A stretch of 8,083 bases of DNA from Granulicella sp. Lineage in GTDB: Bacteria > Acidobacteriota > Terriglobia > Terriglobales > Acidobacteriaceae. The stretch is from assembly GCA_003133205.1 (NCBI GenBank), contig PKWK01000056.1, forward strand, positions 1-8,083, given 5' to 3'. Below, one piece after another: positions 1 through 4,114 of this stretch. Position 1 is the first letter of the stretch. Each line of letters opens with the position of its first letter. The notes beneath the pieces were generated by a model. That model saw only the letters and a program-made list of their open reading frames with translations, had not been told where the DNA came from and ran no database searches. Made by a program: the position numbers and the translations under genes.

Positions 1-1
1 C

Positions 2-31
2 AACTGGATGGCAACGGAGGTGATCCAGTGA
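2..31 (+). CDS. istA: C-terminal end of istA (IS21 transposase), partial
   Basis: One frame reads through from the window edge and ends in TGA at 29-31, giving a nine-residue tail (NWMATEVIQ). This stop overlaps the GTG start of istB in the sequence GTGA, the usual IS21 arrangement in which istA and istB are translationally coupled. The identity is inferred from position and overlap alone, because too few residues are visible to recognise the DDE transposase. Confidence 0.45.
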   Translation, partial: NWMATEVIQ

Positions 32-798
32 GCGCCGCACAGCCGATGCAACAAGCCACTATCCTGCAGTATGCCAGGCAACTGTACCTTCCCACGCTGG
101 GCGAGCAGGCTGCCCGTCTGGCCGAAGAAGCTGTCAAGAAAAAGCAGTCGCACCTGAGTTATCTGGAAGTACTGTTGGAAGCCGAGATCGAGGAACGCGA
201 CCGCAAGGCAGTGACGCGGCGCATCAAGGAAGCCCACTTCCCGGCGGTCAAGACCCTGGAGGAGTTCGACTTCCGGAGCGCACCGCACATCTCCGCGGCG
301 ATGCTGAGGAGCCTGAGCGAAGGCGGCTATCTGACACGCAAGGAACCGGTCATTTTTCTTGGTGAAACAGGTACGGGCAAGACGCATCTGGCCACGGGAC
401 TGGCGGTGGCCGCCTGCCGTCAACGCAAACGGGTGCGCTTCACCACGGCCGCAGAGATGGTGACCGAGCTGATCGAGGCCCAGAGCCAGATGCAGTTGAC
501 CCGCGTCCGCAACCGCTGGATGCGCTACGACCTGATCGTCATCGACGAGCTGGGATACGTCGTCATGCCGGACGCCGCCGCGGAGTTGCTCTTCCAGATC
601 ATCGCCGGACGCGCCGAGCAGGCGGCCGTGATCGTGACCACGAACTTACCCTTCTCCGAGTGGACCACGAAGATCCCAAACGCACGGCTCTGCAAGGCGA
701 TGCTGGACCGCTTGACCGACCAGGCCCACATCATCGAAACCGGCGACGAATCGTACCGCTTCCGCAGAACCCTGGCGCGGAAAGGAGGCACAGCATGA
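28..798 (+). CDS. istB: IS21-family helper ATPase IstB
   Basis: This 256-residue AAA+ ATPase is of the IstB/DnaC type. In IS21 transposition IstB forms an ATP-dependent oligomer on DNA and delivers the target to the IstA transposase. Walker A is G112-E-T-G-T-G-K118-T-H. Walker B is LIVIDELGY (169-177) with the D173-E174 pair. A sensor-type segment VTTNLPFSEW lies at 203-212, and DRLTDQAHIIE near 228-238 matches the family C-terminus. Length is normal for IstB. The GTG start at 28 is preceded by GGAGG at 17-20 and overlaps the istA stop. The downstream small gene overlaps its stop by ATGA, so all three should be co-translated. The protein appears intact. Confidence 0.95.
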   Translation: MSAAQPMQQATILQYARQLYLPTLGEQAARLAEEAVKKKQSHLSYLEVLLEAEIEERDRKAVTRRIKEAHFPAVKTLEEFDFRSAPHISAAMLRSLSEGGYLTRKEPVIFLGETGTGKTHLATGLAVAACRQRKRVRFTTAAEMVTELIEAQSQMQLTRVRNRWMRYDLIVIDELGYVVMPDAAAELLFQIIAGRAEQAAVIVTTNLPFSEWTTKIPNARLCKAMLDRLTDQAHIIETGDESYRFRRTLARKGGTA

Positions 799-1136
799 AG
801 TGCAGGCAATGGTATTACGCGCAACTGCGTTGGGCCGTGATGGTCGAGGGCAGGCAAGGACTGCGCGAGTGGAAGCAAGCGGTCCACCTCTTCCTCAGCG
901 ACGACCGCGAGGCCGCCTTCCAGCAGGCCCTGCTGATCGGCCGCATGGACCAGGACTGCCACGAAGAAGGAAGGAGGCTGGTCGAGAGCAGACTGGCGGA
1001 GGTTGTCCGGCTCGATTGCCTGGGTACCAACCAAACCGAGTTCCGGGTTGATCTGGGATCGAGCCGAGCCAAAGAGAAGCTGTCCTTCGAGCACGTCTTC
1101 CACCCAGAAGACACAGTGCCCGAAGACGTCTTCTAA
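795..1136 (+). CDS. Small passenger protein of the IS21 element, DUF4288-like
   Basis: This 113-residue protein starts at an ATG overlapping the istB stop (ATGA), with GGAGG at 784-788 inside istB as its ribosome binding site. It begins MKCRQWYYAQLRWAVMVEG, has a charged middle (SDDREAAFQQAL), and ends in a beta-rich stretch with EFRVDLGSSR and a Phe-rich tail. The opening WYYAQL pattern, the aromatic/acidic middle and the late conserved Glu resemble the DUF4288 family as I remember it. No catalytic motif is visible and the function is unknown. It is carried inside the IS downstream of istB, so it is a passenger or accessory gene. The overlapping gene starts argue that it is really translated. 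Confidence 0.7.
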   Translation: MKCRQWYYAQLRWAVMVEGRQGLREWKQAVHLFLSDDREAAFQQALLIGRMDQDCHEEGRRLVESRLAEVVRLDCLGTNQTEFRVDLGSSRAKEKLSFEHVFHPEDTVPEDVF

Positions 1137-1186
1137 GCAGATCACTACCAGAGATCGCCACCTCGGATGAGGGGTGAAAGCGGTGC

Positions 1187-1245
1187 TCCGTTCTAGTCCT
1201 GGCTCCAGTCGCCCTACGGGCTCCTTCCGCCAGGACTAGAACGGA
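1187..1245. repeat. Perfect 16-bp inverted repeat (stem-loop) near the IS21 right end
   Basis: The arms at 1187-1202 (TCCGTTCTAGTCCTGG) and 1230-1245 are exact reverse complements, separated by 27 bases. The loop contains a further small hairpin, GCCC-TAC-GGGC at 1211-1221. No T-tract follows, so a simple intrinsic terminator is unlikely. It lies between the passenger gene stop and the terminal repeats. It could stop or protect transcripts, block read-in, or act in transposition. Confidence 0.8.
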
Positions 1246-1267
1246 ATGACCAAACACAAACCCAGGG

Positions 1268-1302
1268 GGGGCCAATTCAGACCATCAAAAGGGGCCAGAT
1301 CA
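1268..1302 (+). repeat. IS21-type terminal direct repeats
   Basis: Two 12-bp copies, GGGGCCAATTCA (1268-1279) and GGGGCCAGATCA (1291-1302), match at 10 of 12 positions and start 23 bp apart, about two helical turns. Such repeats at the ends of IS21 elements are transposase-binding sites. Here they sit 8 bp inside the proposed end at 1310. Confidence 0.65.
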
Positions 1303-1310
1303 AGTAGACA

Positions 1311-1503
1311 AAATCACGGGTATTAATCATGCGTAAATCTAATTGTGCCGCATGCGTAACACTAAATACGCCATGTGGGGACATAAGCAAGCGCGATACT
1401 GCGCATTATATGTGTACTATATCGGTACTCCGTTCGATTACGCTATCGATTTCCATATTTGAGCGTCATATATATGCTTACATATTTGCAGGAAGGAGAT
1501 TCG
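1311..1503 (+). promoter_or_regulatory. AT-rich leader upstream of the HTH gene, with a direct repeat
   Basis: This 193-base stretch has no convincing gene and is much more AT-rich than its surroundings. Two copies of CATGCGTAA (1328-1336 and 1351-1359) start 23 bp apart and are each followed shortly by CTAA. They could be operator half-sites for the HTH protein encoded just downstream. Several TATA-like hexamers (1404-1421 and 1470-1485) could be -10 elements, but no clear -35/-10 pair stands out. A strong ribosome binding site, GGAAGGAG (1491-1498), serves the ATG at 1504. The regulatory role is inference. Confidence 0.4.
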
Positions 1504-1986
1504 ATGCCGAAGCGCCAGAAGGTCGATGCCAAGACAGCAGAACTGGACCGCAGCGGAACGCTCAACCCGCACCCCGAAGTGATTGTCGATCCGCTTTTCC
1601 AGAACAACCCTTTCTTCGATGCACGGGATCTTCTGCAAGCCCGCTACGAGATGCTGCGTCGGCATCGCATCGAAGGTCGCTCGATTGTGGAGGCGACGCT
1701 CGCCTTCGGCGTTTCTCGCCCGACGTTCTATCACGCACAGACCGCGTTCACCGAGCAGGGTCTCGCCGGCTTGCTACCGCAACTGCGCGGCCCGAAGAGC
1801 CGCCACAAGCTCTCCGGCGAAGTTGTCCAACATATTCTCACGTTGAAGACCGCGGACCCAACTCTCACGACCGCGCAGTGCGTGCGAGAGATTCAACAGC
1901 ACTTCGGTATCAGCGTGCATCGCCGCAGTCTCGAACGCGCTCTACAGACCAAAAAAAAACGGCGCGAGCCGACGCGACCCAAATGA
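1504..1986 (+). CDS. Helix-turn-helix DNA-binding protein of a recombinase-type mobile module
   Basis: This basic 160-residue protein has a helix-turn-helix at about 58-82 (EGRSIVEATLAFGVSRPTFY), with the SRPTFYHAQ recognition helix. It continues into AFTEQGLAGLLPQLRGPKS, a pattern shared with IS630/IS481-type transposase HTH domains. A second winged-helix-like segment lies at about 103-146, and a Lys/Arg tail (KKKRR) ends it. There is no DDE catalytic domain, so it is not a transposase by itself. ATG 1504 was preferred over an upstream in-frame TTG because of the GGAAGGAG site 5 bases before it. Its stop overlaps the next gene as ATGA. From memory, such HTH genes often precede a small protein and a large serine recombinase. 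Its role is probably regulation or DNA targeting for that module. Confidence 0.8.
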   Translation: MPKRQKVDAKTAELDRSGTLNPHPEVIVDPLFQNNPFFDARDLLQARYEMLRRHRIEGRSIVEATLAFGVSRPTFYHAQTAFTEQGLAGLLPQLRGPKSRHKLSGEVVQHILTLKTADPTLTTAQCVREIQQHFGISVHRRSLERALQTKKKRREPTRPK

Positions 1987-2264
1987 TCCCGGCATGCGCC
2001 GGCGAGGACTACGAGGCATTGAGGCAGCAGCTGTTCGGGGTCGAGCGGCCTGGTGCATCTGCCGCCGGATTCGGCGTCTTGATTCGATGCGGACTCGCCG
2101 CGTGGGCGCTGGGAAGACGCGATCCTGCGGCGCCGCCTCCTCATGTGCCGTCGGCGTTGGTCCCGAAACCGGCCGAGCATGTGACTGCCGGTTCATTGCT
2201 GGTAAAGCTCATTGCCAACTTGATTCTCAGTCCCCGTCAGGAGGCTTCCCCATGCCGGACATAA
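1983..2264 (+). CDS. Small alanine-rich protein of the HTH/recombinase operon
   Basis: This 93-residue hypothetical protein starts at an ATG overlapping the HTH stop (ATGA) and ends 13 bases inside the next start region, so translation is probably coupled on both sides. The pattern is YEALRQQLFG, then a hydrophobic stretch FGVLIRCGLAAWAL (about 32-45), a proline-rich linker, and LLVKLIANLILSPRQEA at the end. This resembles the roughly 90-residue proteins found just upstream of large serine recombinases, as I recall them. No functional domain is known to me. The alternative frame 1994-2264 lacks a comparable start and is considered a shadow. Confidence 0.65.
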   Translation: MIPACAGEDYEALRQQLFGVERPGASAAGFGVLIRCGLAAWALGRRDPAAPPPHVPSALVPKPAEHVTAGSLLVKLIANLILSPRQEASPCRT

Positions 2265-2378
2265 AGGTCACAAGTACGCATCTCGAACGTGATGCCTACC
2301 TCTACATTCGCCAAGTCCACCGCACGCCAAGTCATCGAGAACACGGAGAGCACGCTACGCCAGTACGCCCTGCGCGAG
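2252..2378 (+). pseudogene. N-terminal remnant of a large serine recombinase, frameshifted
   Basis: An ATG at 2252 with AGGAG at 2239-2243 opens a frame reading MPDIKVTSTHLERDAYLYIRQ, the start of a large serine recombinase. The homology continues in another frame as STARQVIENTESTLRQYALR. Together they match the pattern K-I-T-..-H-L-.-R-.-A-.-.-Y-.-R-Q-S-T-..-Q-V-.-.-N-.-E-S-.-.-R-Q-Y-A-L. One extra base at 2313-2315 (CGCCAAGTCC instead of CGCCAGTCC) causes the shift, exactly before the catalytic Ser codon TCC (2316-2318). After about 42 codons the recombinase similarity stops and Mom-like sequence begins. The remaining catalytic domain, recombinase domain and zinc ribbon are absent. Translation from this start would run out of frame until 2536. 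Confidence 0.75.
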
Positions 2379-3110
2379 GACGACACCACGGCTCGCCAAT
2401 TCATTCTGCAACACCACTATGCTCACAGCTACCCGAGTGCGAGGTTCCGAGTGGGCCTCTATCGTCATGGCGAGCTCGCCGGCGTTGCTGTCTTCTCACA
2501 CCCATGCTCGAACGCGGTTCTCACCAACGTGTTTGATGCACCGGTGCTGACAACCGTTGAGCTTGGCCGATTCGTGCTTGCTGACTTCGTTCCAGGCAAC
2601 GGGGAAACCTGGTGCCTTGCGAGATCGTTTGAAATCCTTCGCAAAAAAGGAATTGTGGGTGTGGTCAGCTTCAGTGACCCTCTACAACGAAGAACCGCAT
2701 CGGGCGACGTCATTCACATGGGCCACGTAGGAACGATTTATCAAGCTCACAATGCTTGCTATCTAGGAAGGGGCACTGCGCGAACACTCCATCTGCTGCC
2801 GGACGGCCGAGTCTTCTCAGATCGAGCAGCGCAGAAGATTCGCAACAGCGAGCGCGGCTGGAAGTACGCAGCAGCGCAGCTCAAGGCCTTCGGTGCCACA
2901 GATGTTCCCACGGACGCGTCGGCGCGCACAGAATGGCTCAACTCATCCCTGCAATCACTGGCAACGCGAGTCCGGCACAAGGGAAACCACAAGTATGCCT
3001 GGCCTCTCAACGTCGCGATCCGGCGTCAACTGCCGGCGAGCCTTCCTTATCCGAAGTCGCTGGACCCATTTACACCGCTCTGTAAGAAAAGAACACCTCA
3101 CAGCCGCTGA
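2292..3110 (+). CDS. mom: Mom-family DNA modification protein (adenine methylcarbamoylation), with recombinase-derived N-terminus
   Basis: This 272-residue protein is recognised as a relative of phage Mu Mom, the GNAT-fold enzyme that modifies adenine in DNA and shields it from restriction. Supporting stretches are FILQHHYAHSYPSARFRVGLY, GVAVFSHP (65-72), TTVELGRFVLADFVPGNGET (88-107), LARSFEILRK, VVSFSDPLQRR (125-135), MGHVGTIYQAHNACYLGRG (144-162), LLPDGRVFS, KIRNSERGW and HKGNHKYAWPL (230-240), counted from a GTG at 2289. The first ~29 residues are not Mom-like. They are the recombinase remnant read in this frame. Start choice is uncertain: ATG 2292 or GTG 2289, neither with a good Shine-Dalgarno sequence, and no later in-frame start precedes the conserved core. 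Translation may depend on coupling to the upstream reading frame. The core looks intact. Substrate and exact modification are inferred from the family. Confidence 0.85.
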   Translation: MPTSTFAKSTARQVIENTESTLRQYALREDDTTARQFILQHHYAHSYPSARFRVGLYRHGELAGVAVFSHPCSNAVLTNVFDAPVLTTVELGRFVLADFVPGNGETWCLARSFEILRKKGIVGVVSFSDPLQRRTASGDVIHMGHVGTIYQAHNACYLGRGTARTLHLLPDGRVFSDRAAQKIRNSERGWKYAAAQLKAFGATDVPTDASARTEWLNSSLQSLATRVRHKGNHKYAWPLNVAIRRQLPASLPYPKSLDPFTPLCKKRTPHSR

Positions 3111-3141
3111 TCGCGGACTTTGCTTTAGGAAGAAGGGCATC

Positions 3142-3573
3142 ATGGCAGATTGGAGTGGAACGGCGCGCAGCAACTACTTCGAGGTGAAAGACCTCGCCGC
3201 ATTCAAAACGTGGCTCGAGTCTCACAGCCTCAGCTTACTTGAGGACGATGCAGATCCGGGCAAACCTTCAACTAAGGTCGGTTTCACGGCCGCGAACACC
3301 GATCACGGAGTATGGCCATCGTCGATTTGGAACGAAGAGACCGACGAGAATGAGGAGTTCGACCTTATTTCCGAGCTATGGCAACACCTGGTCGAAGGAC
3401 AGGTTGCCGTTTTAATGGAAATCGGGTCGGAAAAATATAGGTATGTGACCGGACAGGCGATAGCAGTTCGTTGGGACGGCAGGGTTGTCCACCTCAGCCT
3501 GAACGACATCTACGAGAAGGCAGCCCGGGAATTTGGGGTTGACGTGAAGAGCATCACCCCGACTGAGTATTGA
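3142..3573 (+). CDS. Acidic hypothetical protein downstream of mom
   Basis: This 143-residue acidic protein starts at ATG 3142, 31 bases after the mom stop, with AGGAAGAAGG at 3128-3137 as ribosome binding site. It opens MADWSGTARSNYFEVKDLAAF. A middle segment GFTAANTDHGVWPSS is followed by a run of Asp/Glu (WNEETDENEEFD) and a C-terminal beta-alpha part (VAVLMEIGSEKYRYVTGQA, then VHLSLNDIYEKA). No catalytic motif, signal peptide or membrane segment is visible. The opening TARSNYFxVKD pattern reminds me of unnamed proteins in plasmids and integrative elements, which fits the mobile context, but I cannot give a family name. The overall acidity would suit a protein that binds basic partners or mimics DNA. 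That is speculation. Confidence 0.75.
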   Translation: MADWSGTARSNYFEVKDLAAFKTWLESHSLSLLEDDADPGKPSTKVGFTAANTDHGVWPSSIWNEETDENEEFDLISELWQHLVEGQVAVLMEIGSEKYRYVTGQAIAVRWDGRVVHLSLNDIYEKAAREFGVDVKSITPTEY

Positions 3574-3600
3574 CGCTCAGCCGAGGGGAGGAATGTGACT

Positions 3601-3825
3601 ATGAAGCACCGCGAAGCGACACTAAGGGATATCAAGGACTTCGAACGCATCGCCGCCGAGCCCAAGACCGCCGAGGTTATGGAGAGTCTTGGACAACAGC
3701 TCTGCACTAACTTTGAGAGGCCATCGAGAGTTTTTCTCGAAATCGCCGCAAACAAGCTCGGTTTGCCGTACGACCTGATGGATGCGTTTCATGAATGGTT
3801 CCGGTTCGACCGCGCCGCCCAGTAG
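3601..3825 (+). CDS. Small hypothetical protein at the end of the mom cargo module
   Basis: This 74-residue protein is helical and charged, with the core FERIAAEPKTAEVMESLGQQ and the C-terminal NKLGLPYDLMDAFHEWFRFD. A strong GAGGGGAGG at 3583-3591 is 9 bases from ATG 3601 and only 3 from an in-frame GTG at 3595, so ATG 3601 is preferred. It lies 27 bases after the previous stop, in the same direction, and is probably in one transcript with mom. I do not recognise the family. Confidence 0.6.
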   Translation: MKHREATLRDIKDFERIAAEPKTAEVMESLGQQLCTNFERPSRVFLEIAANKLGLPYDLMDAFHEWFRFDRAAQ

Positions 3826-3840
3826 ACCCAATGTGGGTTT
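3826..3840 (+). terminator. Possible weak terminator after the cargo genes
   Basis: A 5-bp stem, ACCCA (3826-3830) and TGGGT (3834-3838), with a 3-base loop directly follows the stop codon at 3825. Only a short T run (TTT) follows it. It is too weak to be certain. Confidence 0.25.
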
Positions 3841-3845
3841 ACGCA

Positions 3846-3901
3846 TAAGGTGAAACTGATACAGCCTAAGGTGAAACTGGAGACACCATAACGTGAAACT
3901 G
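3846..3901 (+). repeat. Three 13-bp direct repeats (TAAGGTGAAACTG) at 21-22 bp spacing
   Basis: Copies start at 3846 (TAAGGTGAAACTG), 3867 (identical) and 3889 (TAACGTGAAACTG, one change). The spacing of two helical turns means a protein could bind all three on one face of the DNA. This is the arrangement of transposase-binding repeats at an IS end or of replication iterons. No transposase or Rep gene adjoins them here, so they may be an orphan IS end left by a deletion. Confidence 0.7.
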
Positions 3902-3947
3902 TATGCGGGTTTTGCGTCAGACTAAAGGTTCATACCCAGGTCAAAGT

Positions 3948-4114
3948 CCTAATACTACAGTGTCACAAAACCGAGATCGGATCGGGACGTGGTCATTTTC
4001 ACCAGTGTTTGCGCGGGTTGCAGCATGCAGCGTTCCATTTGCATTAACTCGCTTGATTCGTCCCAACTTGCTGATTCTGCAAGGCTTTTAGTTTTGTAAC
4101 ACTGTAGTACTAGG
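3948..4114. mobile_element. MITE-like 167-bp element with 23-bp terminal inverted repeats
   Basis: The left arm at 3948-3970 (core TACTACAGTGTCACAAAA) and the right arm at 4092-4114 (core TTTTGTAACACTGTAGTA) are inverted copies matching at 21 of 23 positions. Between them lie about 120 bases without a gene. CTAA (3949-3952) and CTAG (4110-4113) near the outer ends fit a 4-bp YTAR-type target site like that of the IS701 group, but this parent assignment is from memory. The right arm overlaps the 3' end of the M56/TIGR03435 gene and provides its last eight codons and stop. Confidence 0.75.

Larger units (their letters stand above)
1..1310 (+). mobile_element. Right part of an IS21-family insertion sequence (left end outside window)
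   Basis: The segment has the IS21 order: the tail of istA, istB overlapping it, then a noncoding right end with repeated motifs. The right end is placed near 1310, where the sequence reads TAGACA. IS21-type elements begin with TG/TGT and therefore end with CA/ACA. Two copies of GGGGCCA..TCA (1268-1279 and 1291-1302) sit just inside it, as expected for the multiple terminal transposase-binding repeats of this family. A passenger ORF lies between istB and the right end. The left end and the target duplication cannot be checked because the element starts outside the window, so the exact boundary is inferred. Confidence 0.75.

Noticed and set aside
525..1275. Several minus-strand open frames opposite istB and the passenger gene
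   Set aside because: They are complements of well-recognised genes, with no family resemblance.
1329..1980. Open frame (1329-2264) antecedent to and overlapping the HTH gene
   Set aside because: Its part before 1983 is a shadow of the HTH gene with no ribosome binding site. Only the 1983-2264 part is supported.
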